A stretch of 64,000 nt of DNA from Thalassospira lohafexi (GCF_002844275.1 NZ_NXGX01000003.1:415549-479548); one strand, 5' to 3'; numbered from the stretch's first letter, positions 9,702 through 18,358 are shown. Notes: a model not told the origin generated them from the letters alone. A program made the numbers and translations.

Positions 9702-9970
9702 TAGGGTCAGGACCTATTAATTAAATGCGTTCTGCATCATCCTGTTTATTTGTGGGTAGGAGCTTGTCCTTAGGAAACCGTATGGTTTTCAAGGACTAAC
9801 GACGCCCTCCACAAATAAACAAGATGGTGCCCGAAGGGTTTGGACAAAAACATCCCCCCAGTCCCGATATCAGCTTGAAAAGGCGTAAAGCCTTTCCTGC
9901 TCTGATATCAAACCTGTTTGAACGTTTTTGTTCAAACAGAACGCAATGAATTAATAGGTCCTGACCCCTA
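9702..9970. repeat. 269-bp structured inverted-repeat (MITE-like) element
   Basis: The ends are 33/34-bp near-perfect inverted repeats: left arm 9702-9734, right arm 9937-9970, both containing GGGTCAGGACCTATTAATT, with one single-base gap and two mismatches. Inside lie two further hairpins: A at 9734-9830 (22-bp arms 9734-9755 and 9809-9830, 20 of 22 paired, with inner GTCCTT/AAGGAC and GAAACC/GGTTTTC stems) and B at 9866-9909 (GATATCAG/CTGATATC and AAAGGC/GCCTTT). A third hairpin at 9914-9939 has 10-bp perfect arms. The 9924-9937 arm could instead pair with 9838-9851, 13 of 14 matching. TA occurs at each outer end. No open frame encodes a transposase. This fits a non-autonomous mobile element; a structured RNA gene is the alternative. 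Confidence 0.8.
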
Positions 9971-10086
9971 CACTGTCCGTCCCAAGTGGCCGTTATCTAT
10001 GCCTGCCGACGGCGTTGATCGCAACGGACAATATTCCCAAGGTTGAGAAGTCCCCGCGATCCTTTACGTTCGGCGCGCAATAAGAA

Positions 10087-10118
10087 CGCCCGGCGCACAG
10101 AAAAGTTTGCGCCGGGCG
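10087..10118 (-). terminator. Terminator of the NifU-family gene
   Basis: Eleven-base perfect stem CGCCCGGCGCA/TGCGCCGGGCG with a ten-base loop, followed on the minus strand by a mixed TTCTTATT tract. Confidence 0.75.
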
Positions 10119-10144
10119 TAAGAATTTTTTAACGACTCGGAAAA

Positions 10145-10714
10145 TTAGTCAGCCATGACGGGTTCAACAGCCTGAACTTCAGGCACGTAATAGCGCAGCA
10201 TGTTTTCAATGCCCATTTTCAGGGTGGCGGTGCTGCTGGGGCAGCCGGCACATGCGCCGTGCATTTCAAGGTAAACAACACCGTCTTCGAACTTATGGAA
10301 GACAATGTCGCCGCCATCCTGTGCCACGGCCGGGCGGACACGGGTATCAAGCAGTTCCTTGATCTGGCTGACCAGCTCGTTGTCACCTTCGGCCGCGGTG
10401 CTGGCACCGGTTGCGGCATCCGAATTTTGATCAAGAACCGACTGACCAGAGGTGTAATGCTCCATGATCCCGCCGAGAACCTGGGGTTTCAGGGTCTGCC
10501 AGTCTTTGGAGTCGTCTTTGGTGATGGTGATGAAATCACCGCCCAGAAAGACACCGGCGATGCCATCAACTTCAAACAGCTTGCGCGCCAGCGGCGATTT
10601 TACAGCTTCGTCGCTTTTGACGAAGTTTGCTGTGCCCAGACGGCCCATAACCTCTTCGCCCGGCAAGAATTTGAGCGTCGCGGGGTTCGGGGTCGGTTCG
10701 GTTTGAATGAACAT
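10145..10714 (-). CDS. NifU-family iron-sulfur cluster carrier (Nfu type)
   Basis: Iron-sulfur cluster scaffold/carrier that delivers clusters to apoproteins in the cytoplasm. The chosen start (MFIQTEPTPNPATLKF) gives 189 residues with the Nfu N-terminal domain first (about 1-90) and the NifU C-terminal domain after an alanine-rich linker. The cluster-binding Cys-x2-Cys is at 155 and 158 in HGACAGCPSS. GAGAGGA lies upstream of this ATG, whereas the 30 extra upstream codons are basic and not family-like. The architecture is that of mitochondrial NFU1 and its alphaproteobacterial relatives, not that of E. coli NfuA. Monocistronic with its own terminator. Confidence 0.93.
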   Translation of the reverse strand: MFIQTEPTPNPATLKFLPGEEVMGRLGTANFVKSDEAVKSPLARKLFEVDGIAGVFLGGDFITITKDDSKDWQTLKPQVLGGIMEHYTSGQSVLDQNSDAATGASTAAEGDNELVSQIKELLDTRVRPAVAQDGGDIVFHKFEDGVVYLEMHGACAGCPSSTATLKMGIENMLRYYVPEVQAVEPVMAD

Positions 10715-10876
10715 GGTTGCTTGTCCTCTCACTCTGATTGCCGGGGCGAATGCTCGCCCGCTCGGCAATCTGCGTTTCATATGGTTAGCCCTTAAATGGG
10801 GCAAAAAGGCGAAAAGATCAAGTCGCAGCGCGCGGGTCAGGTATTCGCAAGCTGCGATAGGGGGCCAAAATGACGA

Positions 10877-11851
10877 CTAGCGCTGTAGGATGCTGCTGAT
10901 TTCGCGTATCTGAGTGCGGGCCCTGAGCAGGTAAAAACCAAGTCCTGCCAGATGGTTGGGGAAAATGATGCCATCTGCTGATCCATTGACCACCACCAGC
11001 GGGTCAAGGGCGGCAGCGGCCTGAAGAGATCCAACCATTTCGGCCCATGCCGGGGCGACCTGGCGCTCATTGATGACCTGTTCGAAATCGGTGCCAAGAT
11101 CGCGCAGGATCAGGCTATAGGCATAAAGGCGGCCCTTGGTGGCATAGAACACGTCATCAGCCGTACGATCAAAGACCGACGGAGCGTCAACCTTGTCGTC
11201 AATCACGGCCGATGCCGAACCAAGATCATTGGCAAACCGGTTCAGGGTTTCCTGCAGGTTATCGGCACGGCGTTCAAAAACCGCATTTCCGTTGATCAGG
11301 CGCTGATTATATTTATCGAGCGAACGGATGGCGTCGCGATACTGCTGTTCGGAGGTGACACCGGGCAGCAGCGATACACTGGGATCAAACACCCATTTGT
11401 CACCACGGAATTTCAACAGGCCCGCGGCATTATCAAGATCGGGATCGACCTGACTTGATCCACGTGTGCGGCCAATCTGATCAGACAGCTCGATCGAAAA
11501 GCGCGACAGGGCATAGATAATGCCGGTCTGGAAGTTTGGCATATTGTCAAGAGCCCCGCCGGGCAGGAAAAACGGATCATTTGCCGTCCAGCGGTTCTGA
11601 TTAACTTCGCGGTCAATCAGCGCAGCTGCGGTGTTGACCGCATGGCTGCCACCTTGGTAATTGCCAGAAAAATCCGGATTATCATCGACGTTGTGGATCA
11701 TTGCCATGCCTGCGGGATAATATACCGCGGCGACAAGAACGATTATGGCAAGGCCGCGCAGCCAGAATTTGCGCGATCCGAAAACACCTTTCAGACGCGA
11801 TCCAAAACCTGCTATGCCACCTTTTTTATAGAGATAATCGTCTTCAATCAT
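10877..11851 (-). CDS. DUF2333 family membrane-anchored protein
   Basis: A 324-residue protein of the uncharacterised DUF2333 family. A short cytoplasmic N-terminus is followed by one membrane helix (FWLRGLAIIVLVAAVYYPAG, about residues 29-48); the rest is predicted periplasmic and mostly helical. Conserved-looking segments are AALIDREVNQNRWTAND and LPGGALDNMPNFQTG near residues 76-105. CAGGACAGG precedes the ATG. An L,D-transpeptidase gene lies 69 bases upstream on the same strand, so co-transcription is possible and a cell-envelope role is a reasonable guess, but no catalytic residues are evident. Confidence 0.85.
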   Translation of the reverse strand: MIEDDYLYKKGGIAGFGSRLKGVFGSRKFWLRGLAIIVLVAAVYYPAGMAMIHNVDDNPDFSGNYQGGSHAVNTAAALIDREVNQNRWTANDPFFLPGGALDNMPNFQTGIIYALSRFSIELSDQIGRTRGSSQVDPDLDNAAGLLKFRGDKWVFDPSVSLLPGVTSEQQYRDAIRSLDKYNQRLINGNAVFERRADNLQETLNRFANDLGSASAVIDDKVDAPSVFDRTADDVFYATKGRLYAYSLILRDLGTDFEQVINERQVAPAWAEMVGSLQAAAALDPLVVVNGSADGIIFPNHLAGLGFYLLRARTQIREISSILQR

Positions 11852-11920
11852 GACCTGTCCTGTAATTATATCCGGCCAATGAACCTAGGATGTCAGCGCT
11901 CAAACGGCAAGTGCATGATT

Positions 11921-12463
11921 TTACGGATTGATGGTGATGTATGTGTCATACGTTGCCAGACGCAGAACTGTTTCCAGATCAGGTTCTGACAAGGCGACGC
12001 AGCCTTCTGTGCCACTGTAACCGGGTTTGGCGACATGCATAAAGATTGCAGACCCTTTTCCGGGAACCGGCGGGTCATCATTATGGCCCAGCACAACCAC
12101 GATGTTATAGACGTTATCGTCACGCCATAGCTTCTCATGGCTGGCATCGAACGGCAGGCGGACCGGGCAGTTATAGTCACGATGGGTTGGGTCGTCGCAC
12201 CAGCCATCGGCAAAGGAAATTGTTGTTACCGGCAATTTGGTGCGCGGGCATGGCCTGTGATCCGCGCGATACATCACGTAGCGCAGCCGCCAGCGACCGG
12301 TCGGGGTTTTGCCATCGCCTTCGGTTTTATCCTTGGCCTCAATGACACCATTTACCCCCAGCGCGCAGCGAAAAGCATCATCACCCACGCGCAACATGCC
12401 ATCCGACGAGACAGAAATCTCGACCGGCTGGGAAACAGAATGTGCGATGGCCTCGCTTTGCAT
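11921..12463 (-). CDS. L,D-transpeptidase (YkuD domain) family protein
   Basis: Putative L,D-transpeptidase acting on peptidoglycan stem peptides. The YkuD catalytic signature is visible: His143 in FMHVAKPGYS and Cys155 in GTEGCVALSE. Upstream blocks KTPTGRWRLRY and VVLGHNDDPP also fit the family. At 180 residues it is a compact one-domain version. No signal peptide or membrane helix is apparent at the N-terminus from this start (AAGGAAA is upstream of the ATG), which is odd for a periplasmic enzyme and recalls the short YkuD-like proteins of alphaproteobacteria. Confidence 0.88.
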   Translation of the reverse strand: MQSEAIAHSVSQPVEISVSSDGMLRVGDDAFRCALGVNGVIEAKDKTEGDGKTPTGRWRLRYVMYRADHRPCPRTKLPVTTISFADGWCDDPTHRDYNCPVRLPFDASHEKLWRDDNVYNIVVVLGHNDDPPVPGKGSAIFMHVAKPGYSGTEGCVALSEPDLETVLRLATYDTYITINP

Positions 12464-12731
12464 TCGATCAGTTTCCTTGTGGCAATGGGCAATGTCGTCT
12501 TGGACAGCGTTTCAAATCGATGTTCATTAGCTGTCACAGGGACGGTGCAAAACAACAACGGTAGAAATGTGGCAAATCGAACGTTTCGCAAGTCCGTTCA
12601 CAAATCATTGATACGATTAATTTTGCGGCCTGGCCTTGTCAGTCTAAAAAAAAGACCTGTCGATAGGGCGGGGAATGGCGTGTTTGTCTGTATTTTAGAT
12701 ATGGCAAGCCAGATCACATTTCGCCATAGGT
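12464..12731. other. Intergenic region, no gene seen
   Basis: This gap lies upstream of the L,D-transpeptidase gene and should hold its promoter. An AGTCT/AGAC inverted pair around a run of A near 12640 is the only structure noted. I see no supported coding frame. Confidence 0.4.
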
Positions 12732-12767
12732 GAAAAAAAACAACGCCCTGCCATGGGGCAGAGCGTT
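12732..12767 (-). terminator. Terminator of ppa
   Basis: Imperfect stem AACGCCCTGCC / GGCAGAGCGTT followed on the minus strand by a run of eight T, about 32 bases after the ppa stop codon. Confidence 0.85.
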
Positions 12768-12799
12768 GCTGGAAGATCTATCGCTTGGCGTCAGACCAA

Positions 12800-13324
12800 T
12801 TACTTGGCGAGACGGGTCACACCTTCTTCGATCAGGCTGGCGGCTTTTTCAGCGCCTTCCCAACCGGTGACTTTGACCCATTTGCCTTTTTCGAGGTCTT
12901 TGTAGCGCTCGAAAAAGTGCTGAATCTGGTCACGGAAAATCTGTGGCAGATCTTCATGCGATTTGATGTCGGTGTAATAGGGGTCGATCTTGTCATGGGG
13001 AACGCAGATCAGTTTTTCGTCCTGACCGGCTTCGTCTTCCATAATCAGAACACCGACCGGACGGGCCCGGATCACCGAACCAGCAACAACAGGCTCACGG
13101 AACATGACCATGGCATCAACCGGGTCACCGTCTTCACCAAGGGTGTTGGGGATGAAGCCGTAATTGACCGGGTAGTACATCGAGGTATGCAGAAAACGGT
13201 CAACGAATACCGCACCGGAATCCTTGTCGACTTCGTATTTGACCGGACCGCCCTGCGGAATTTCGATGACGACGTTGACGTCCCACGGAACATCTTTACC
13301 GACTGGAATCTTATTGAGATCCAT
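12800..13324 (-). CDS. ppa: Inorganic pyrophosphatase (soluble, family I)
   Basis: Hydrolyses pyrophosphate to orthophosphate in the cytoplasm, pulling biosynthetic reactions forward. The 174-residue length is standard for bacterial family I enzymes. The metal-binding signature DGDPVDAMV is at residues 65-73, and earlier blocks (IEIPQGGPVKYE, YPVNYGFIPNT) carry the usual active-site residues. The start MDLNKIPVGKD matches the family N-terminus, and AAAGGGA lies upstream. Single-gene unit with its own terminator. Confidence 0.98.
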   Translation of the reverse strand: MDLNKIPVGKDVPWDVNVVIEIPQGGPVKYEVDKDSGAVFVDRFLHTSMYYPVNYGFIPNTLGEDGDPVDAMVMFREPVVAGSVIRARPVGVLIMEDEAGQDEKLICVPHDKIDPYYTDIKSHEDLPQIFRDQIQHFFERYKDLEKGKWVKVTGWEGAEKAASLIEEGVTRLAK

Positions 13325-13493
13325 CTGGGAAAATCCCTTTCGCTTTTATAAAGGCATGCCCCGAATGATCGGGACGACTGTTTTCGGCTTCGAAGGTGCG
13401 CAAATGCACCCGAAGGAGAATGATGCCGCCCTTTTATCGCGAAATGTTGCCAGTTCCAAGGGGGACCGGAATCATACTTTTGATCAGAACTTT

Positions 13494-14333
13494 TTAAGCT
13501 GTGGCTGAAAGGGGCATGAGACCACTTTTATTTGGAAGGAAGCGGTTCTTGTCTGTTTCAAGTTCTTTGAAATAATTGCCGTTATCGGCTTTGTTTGCAT
13601 GGCGTTGGCCAATGGAGCGACCATGATAAAGATGAAGCACGGGGGAATCGAACTCAACATTTTTGCGCTTGATACCTGATCTTATCATCCGCAGCACAAA
13701 GTCAGAGTCCTCCAAGCCGTGGCCTTCAAATGCTTCGTCAAACCCACCGATTTTTAAGATGTCCTCACGGAAAGCGGCGATATTGCAACCTTGCGCCTTC
13801 TTCCAGCAATTTTCATGCGCCCAAAGACTTTTATTGCTTTGCGGCATGCGCATGAACTGAAATGGACGATTACAGTTTCCAGTCAAGCCGAGCATGAACA
13901 ATGCTGCGCGGGGCCATTTGTGAAAGTTCAGTCGGTTCTTCATCGCAAATTTGGTAAAGCGTTGTTTCAGGAAAACGCGCTTACCAGTAACAAAACAACC
14001 AGCCTGTGCTGCTTTTCGATGCCTTGATACGAAGTCAGGCATCAAGCAACAATCGCCATCAGTGAAGACGATGATGTCCCCTTCAGCCATAGCAATTGCG
14101 CCATTTCGTACCCGAGATAGACGATAACCGATATCTTCCTGCCAGAAATGCTTGATCGAAACGGGTGAAATTTTCTGCATCCGGGCGATGGATTCTGCTG
14201 TGGCAGGGCCTGAACCATCATCTGCGACGATTACTTCGAAATTAGTGTCTTGCTGATCTATCAAAGACTGCAAAACCATCTCAAGCGCTTCGGGCCAGTT
14301 ATAGGTCGAAACGATGACAGACACCTTATGCAC
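13494..14333 (-). CDS. Family 2 glycosyltransferase
   Basis: Nucleotide-sugar-dependent glycosyltransferase, probably for a surface polysaccharide. From the GTG at 14333 (MHKVSVIVSTYNWPEAL; AAAGGGG six bases upstream) it is 279 residues. The GT-A fold is shown by VSVIVSTYN at the N-terminus, VADDGSGP near 37-44, and a DxD-type metal motif in TDGD near 91-94. The later GGFDEAFEGHGLEDSDF segment resembles the galactosyltransferase C-terminal domain. A TTG at 14384 would add 17 residues. Base composition is visibly more A/T-rich than the neighbours. galE lies upstream on the same strand, separated by about 155 bases, so the acceptor may contain galactose; this is inference. Confidence 0.88.
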   Translation of the reverse strand: MHKVSVIVSTYNWPEALEMVLQSLIDQQDTNFEVIVADDGSGPATAESIARMQKISPVSIKHFWQEDIGYRLSRVRNGAIAMAEGDIIVFTDGDCCLMPDFVSRHRKAAQAGCFVTGKRVFLKQRFTKFAMKNRLNFHKWPRAALFMLGLTGNCNRPFQFMRMPQSNKSLWAHENCWKKAQGCNIAAFREDILKIGGFDEAFEGHGLEDSDFVLRMIRSGIKRKNVEFDSPVLHLYHGRSIGQRHANKADNGNYFKELETDKNRFLPNKSGLMPLSATA

Positions 14334-14488
14334 GTATTTCCCCTTTTCTACGTGTGAAATATCGTCCTGAAAATCCGTTTCCAATCTTTCGACTAGAGAG
14401 TTTTTCTTGCTTATTGGTGGATCAACATGAAAGCTGAGAAGGACATGGTTAACCCGAAATCATTTTGGACGAAATAACCTATAAAACC

Positions 14489-15475
14489 TTAAGACATGGT
14501 TTTCATGTAAAAATTCCAAGAATGTTTAATGATGTCATGCGCTGAACCATATTTCGGTTGCCAGTCTAGCAGCACTTTTGCCTTCGCCGGATCTGCAACT
14601 AGTTTTGCGGGGTCACCTGGCCGGCGTGGCTTCAGAGACACTGGAAATTTTTGACCTGTAATGCTTTGGCAAAGCTCGATAATTTCTTTTACAGAGTAAC
14701 CTTTTCCGGTGCCGATATTTATAATTTCAAAAGTTGTATTTTTTCGGGAAGTGAGATTCTGAACTGCCTTTACATGGGCGTCTGCAAGATCATCCACATG
14801 GATATAGTCACGTATACAGGTGCCATCAGGGGTGTTGTAATCACCGCCAAATATTTTCATTTCGCTGCGTAATCCAGCGGCAGCTTGCAGCGCCAAAGGA
14901 ATGAGGTGGGTTTCCGGATCATGTCTTTCACCTGCGCGCCCTTTTGGGTCTGCACCTGCTGCGTTGAAATAGCGAAGGGCAATTGCCTTAAAGCCATATA
15001 TTGCGAAATAGTCAGCAAGCATGGTTTCGACCATTGCCTTGGAGCGTCCATAAGGGTTTTCAGGACGTACCGGTAGGCGTTCATCAAGCAGATCAAGGCC
15101 GGCATTGCCATAAACCGCAGCAGTAGAAGAGAAAACGATGTGCAGGCAATCATGACGGCGCATTGCATCAAGCAGGTTCAGGGAGCCTGCAACGTTCACG
15201 TTATAAAACTTTGATGGTTCATGCATTGAGAGGCCAGCTTCAATCAAGGCCGCCATGTGAATGACGGCGGTTGGCTGAAACTCACTGAATGTGCGGTCCA
15301 ATTTCTCGCTGTCGCGAATGTCTGCCTGAATAAAGGGTATATCGGGTGCAATTGCATCGCGGTGGCCATTTGACAAATTGTCAAAGACAACAGGACAATA
15401 ACCGCTTTCGCGGAGTTTGAGACAAATATGTGAGCCGATATATCCGGCCCCGCCTGTTACCAAAATATTCTGCAT
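14489..15475 (-). CDS. galE: UDP-glucose 4-epimerase GalE
   Basis: Interconverts UDP-glucose and UDP-galactose, supplying galactosyl donors for polysaccharide synthesis. The 328-residue protein is an extended short-chain dehydrogenase: NAD-binding GGAGYIGS at residues 8-15, the serine of FSSTAAVYG near 117, and the catalytic YxxxK pair Tyr142/Lys146 in PYGRSK. ALRYFNAAGADP and CIRDYIHVDDLA are typical GalE blocks. No good ribosome site precedes the ATG, and the gene is A/T-richer than average. It lies with the glycosyltransferase and likely feeds it. Confidence 0.96.
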   Translation of the reverse strand: MQNILVTGGAGYIGSHICLKLRESGYCPVVFDNLSNGHRDAIAPDIPFIQADIRDSEKLDRTFSEFQPTAVIHMAALIEAGLSMHEPSKFYNVNVAGSLNLLDAMRRHDCLHIVFSSTAAVYGNAGLDLLDERLPVRPENPYGRSKAMVETMLADYFAIYGFKAIALRYFNAAGADPKGRAGERHDPETHLIPLALQAAAGLRSEMKIFGGDYNTPDGTCIRDYIHVDDLADAHVKAVQNLTSRKNTTFEIINIGTGKGYSVKEIIELCQSITGQKFPVSLKPRRPGDPAKLVADPAKAKVLLDWQPKYGSAHDIIKHSWNFYMKTMS

Positions 15476-15529
15476 GAATAATAAGTACTAAATTCCGTTA
15501 ATGTGGCGGCAAGATCGTCGACAAATCAA

Positions 15530-16468
15530 TTACAAAACCTTGCGCCGCGCAAGCGAAGCAGTTTTTGGATTGATCAGTTCGCGGATCCAGTTGGCGGCTT
15601 CGATGACGACCGGGTCTTTTTGTCGGGCCGGGCGGATCAGCAGGCGGTACCACCAGTGCGAAATGAAATCGGGGAAATTCAGTGCGACCAGCTCACCGCG
15701 TTCGACATAGTTGCGCGCAACGACATCGGTGCTGGCAACGATGCCCTGTCCGGCCCGGGCGGCTTCCAGCGCCCAGATATGGTGGCTGAAGGTCCAGCAA
15801 TCACTGAGCGCGAAGCTGGCATCCTTGAACCATTGTTCGATCTGGGAAAACTGTTCGCTGTCGCTGTCGATCAGCAAAATGTCGCGCGGACTGAGCTGCC
15901 CGACGTCAATTTTGCAGGCATCAAGCCCGCGTTTTTCCAGCCATTCCGGGGCGGCAAAGGCAGTATAAACTTCGGGTGTCAAAAGTTCAGTGATCCAGTT
16001 TTCCGGACCCGGCAGGTCTTTGGGGGCGATTTGCAGGGCCAGATCAATCTCAAGCGGATCAAGGTCGTCATCAAATTCAATCTTGCGAAACTGCACTGGA
16101 ATATCGGCGGGTAGACGACCGCGCAGATTGTCAAGTTCGTACAGCAAAACCGTCAAGGCCGGGGTGGCTAGCGCGCCAATGCGGATGGCCTTGCCTTTGT
16201 CGGGACCGACTTCGCCAGTGATATCAGCAATGCCGTCCAGCGCCTCGGTCAGGCGGGGTAAAAGAAGCTCTGCGGATTTCGTTGGGCTAAGGCCACGGCC
16301 CTTGCGGGTAAACAGCACCACGCCAAGGTTTTCTTCCAACTGACGCAGCTGATGGCTGATCGCACTTTGCGTGACATGCAATTCCTCAGCCGCCCCCTTG
16401 ACACTTTGGTGGCGGGCGGTGGCTTCAAAGGCGACAAGTGCGCGGAGCGGTGGCAATTTGCGACGCAT
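15530..16468 (-). CDS. LysR-family regulator, GcvA-like
   Basis: A 312-residue LysR-type transcription factor. The N-terminal winged helix-turn-helix is clear (LRALVAFEATARHQSVKGAAEELHVTQ region, about residues 8-45, then AISHQLRQLEENLG), and a periplasmic-binding-protein-like effector domain follows. The opening RRKLPPLRALVAFE is the style of the GcvA subgroup. It diverges from a DMT-family exporter gene 245 bases away, so regulation of that transporter is the likely role. The effector cannot be deduced. Confidence 0.9.
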   Translation of the reverse strand: MRRKLPPLRALVAFEATARHQSVKGAAEELHVTQSAISHQLRQLEENLGVVLFTRKGRGLSPTKSAELLLPRLTEALDGIADITGEVGPDKGKAIRIGALATPALTVLLYELDNLRGRLPADIPVQFRKIEFDDDLDPLEIDLALQIAPKDLPGPENWITELLTPEVYTAFAAPEWLEKRGLDACKIDVGQLSPRDILLIDSDSEQFSQIEQWFKDASFALSDCWTFSHHIWALEAARAGQGIVASTDVVARNYVERGELVALNFPDFISHWWYRLLIRPARQKDPVVIEAANWIRELINPKTASLARRKVL

Positions 16469-16713
16469 GGGGCATATCCGTCAGGGCTGATTTTTGCAGG
16501 GCTTTACTGTCTATCAGGATCGCTCACGAAGTGGGGCAAAAAAATCTCAGCAATGGCTGAAAACTCCTCATTCGTATTTTGTGAAGTTTGCAGGCAGGAT
16601 CATGGTCATAAGGGTTTCCGGCCTGCTTTATAAAGATGTCTCCTTGCGCCACCACGCAGCAGTCTCCCCGGGCTGCCGGAAACCCCCATTATCATTTTCA
16701 CTCAGGAACGATC

Positions 16714-17661
16714 ATGACCGAGACGCTGTTGCGCCTTAGCGGAAATGTCCGCGGTGTTTTGTGGATGACTGCGGCGATGGCATCGGGCGTTTGTGTCGAT
16801 GTCTGTGCCAAGCTGGTATCGCATGATGTGCCGACCGCGCAGATTCTTGCGATGCGGGCGCTTACCACGGTTCCGGTTTTTCTGATCATTGTGATGTTTC
16901 TGGGTACCCGTCTGGTGCGCACCAAACGCCCCATGGCGCATGTTGCGCGTGGGTTGTTGTGGTATGGATCGTTGTTTTTCGTGTTCTTTGCCCTGCGGCA
17001 AATGAGCATTGCCGAGGTCAATGCCTATTTGTTTATCGAGGCCCTTCTGACCGTGCTGCTGGCGGTGGTGATTCTAGGCGAAAAGCTGACGGCGCGTAAA
17101 CTGATCGCGACCCTACTTGGACTGGTCGGGGTGTGGGTGATGTGCGCGCCACGTATGGACGGCTTTGGCGTGCCACTTGGTGTCGGCGCGGCACTGATCG
17201 GGGCGTTTTGTTTTTCCGCCCAGACCTTATTTGCCAAGGTGCTGACTCGCACGGAAACCAATTTTTCAATGCTGTTCTGGCCGCAAATCATTGCGGTGAT
17301 GATCTGGGTACCGATTGCCATGGTCACCTGGCATCCGGCGTCTTTGGCCGACTGGCTGTATTCATCGGGTGCCGGGTTCTTTGCCATGATGACCAATTAC
17401 ATGGTGTTGCGTGCGGTGCGTGTGGCCGATGCCAGCGTGGTGTCGCCTGCAGCCTATACCGCGTTGCCGTTTTCGGTGGCCATGGATTTGATCTTTTTTG
17501 ACATGCTGCCGATGCCGGTCATTTTCATCGGGGCGGGGATTGTCGTGCTGGCGGTGATGTTGCTTGATTACAAGGGCGGCGCGGCCCCGGTTGAGGTTGA
17601 TGAGGCCGCCAGTATCGGGGAGGATAATCCGTCCCCGAAACCGGTCAGTGTCAAAACCTAA
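16714..17661 (+). CDS. DMT-superfamily (EamA) transporter
   Basis: Inner-membrane exporter or permease of the drug/metabolite transporter superfamily. From the ATG at 16714 (AGGA seven bases before) it has 315 residues and about ten hydrophobic helices arranged as two EamA repeats, with the typical PVFLIIVMFLG and GLVGVWVMCAP helices. The last 30 residues are hydrophilic. The upstream in-frame 26 codons are unlike the family and lack a ribosome site. Divergent to the LysR regulator. Its stop codon overlaps by four bases the stop of the convergent monooxygenase-like gene. Confidence 0.9.
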   Translation: MTETLLRLSGNVRGVLWMTAAMASGVCVDVCAKLVSHDVPTAQILAMRALTTVPVFLIIVMFLGTRLVRTKRPMAHVARGLLWYGSLFFVFFALRQMSIAEVNAYLFIEALLTVLLAVVILGEKLTARKLIATLLGLVGVWVMCAPRMDGFGVPLGVGAALIGAFCFSAQTLFAKVLTRTETNFSMLFWPQIIAVMIWVPIAMVTWHPASLADWLYSSGAGFFAMMTNYMVLRAVRVADASVVSPAAYTALPFSVAMDLIFFDMLPMPVIFIGAGIVVLAVMLLDYKGGAAPVEVDEAASIGEDNPSPKPVSVKT

Positions 17662-18020
17662 GGCTTATTACCTGCCATGTCGTGATGAGCGTGTGAATCA
17701 TCGGGTGCCTGATCGCGTGGTGTCATGCCGTAATCACGGATTACCCCGGCCACCCGAAGGCGGTAATCGGCAAAGACACGGTTGCGGCCCTCATGCTGGG
17801 CCGCCCGGTGTTCGGCAACATTGCGCCATGCCTTGACTGCATCCTCATCGCGCCAGAACGACAGGGATAAAACCTTGCCCGGTGTGGTGAGAGAGCTGAA
17901 CCGTTCGATCGAGATAAAGCCATCCATGTCTTGCAAAATCGGAAGCAACTCGCCAGCGATGGCGAGATATTCGTCGTAATGCGCCTTATGCGGGGTGACT
18001 TCGAAAATCACGGCGATCAT
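17658..18020 (-). CDS. Antibiotic-biosynthesis-monooxygenase (ABM) domain protein
   Basis: A 120-residue protein with a single ABM/dimeric alpha-beta barrel domain: MIAVIFEVTPHKAHYDEYL at the start, the GFISIERF strand, then VLSLSFWRDEDAVKAWRN and EHRAAQHEGRN. These small proteins are cofactor-free monooxygenases, heme-degrading enzymes or simple ligand binders; the true substrate is unknown. The tail is His- and Asp-rich (DDSHAHHDMAG). Its start codon overlaps the stop of the NIPSNAP-like gene (ATGA), so the two are translationally coupled. Confidence 0.88.
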   Translation of the reverse strand: MIAVIFEVTPHKAHYDEYLAIAGELLPILQDMDGFISIERFSSLTTPGKVLSLSFWRDEDAVKAWRNVAEHRAAQHEGRNRVFADYRLRVAGVIRDYGMTPRDQAPDDSHAHHDMAGNKP

Positions 18021-18358
18021 GGCTTGATAAGCTCCGTCTGCGGGCCAGCATGGGGTGTAGAGGCAATTTTCAGAAACTGGCGTTCTTCGCGCAGGATGAA
18101 TTTTTCGCGCTGGGCGAATTGATAGTTTTCCTGACCTAACGGATCGGCGGCTAGTTTTGCGCGATAGGCCTCATAGGATGCCAGATCGGGCAAATGATAG
18201 ATACCATAGGCGGTCGAAACCGATCCTTCATGTGGTGCGAAATAGCCAACAAGGTCTGCCCCGCATCGCGGGATAGCCTGCCCCCAATTGCGGGCATATT
18301 CGATGAAGGCGTTCTTTTTATAAGGATCGATTTCGTAGCGGATAAAGCAGGTGATCAT
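18017..18358 (-). CDS. NIPSNAP family protein
   Basis: A 113-residue protein from the ATG at 18358 (MITCFIRYEIDPYKKNAF), which is the NIPSNAP family opening; the 21 upstream in-frame codons do not fit. The fold is a ferredoxin-like dimeric alpha-beta barrel related to ABM domains. The core segment GIYHLPDLASYEAYRAKL is typical. Function is unknown in the family. The overlap with the ABM gene downstream indicates a two-gene operon of related folds, and the upstream region is shared with the divergent aztD-like gene and its Zur-like box. Confidence 0.87.
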   Translation of the reverse strand: MITCFIRYEIDPYKKNAFIEYARNWGQAIPRCGADLVGYFAPHEGSVSTAYGIYHLPDLASYEAYRAKLAADPLGQENYQFAQREKFILREERQFLKIASTPHAGPQTELIKP

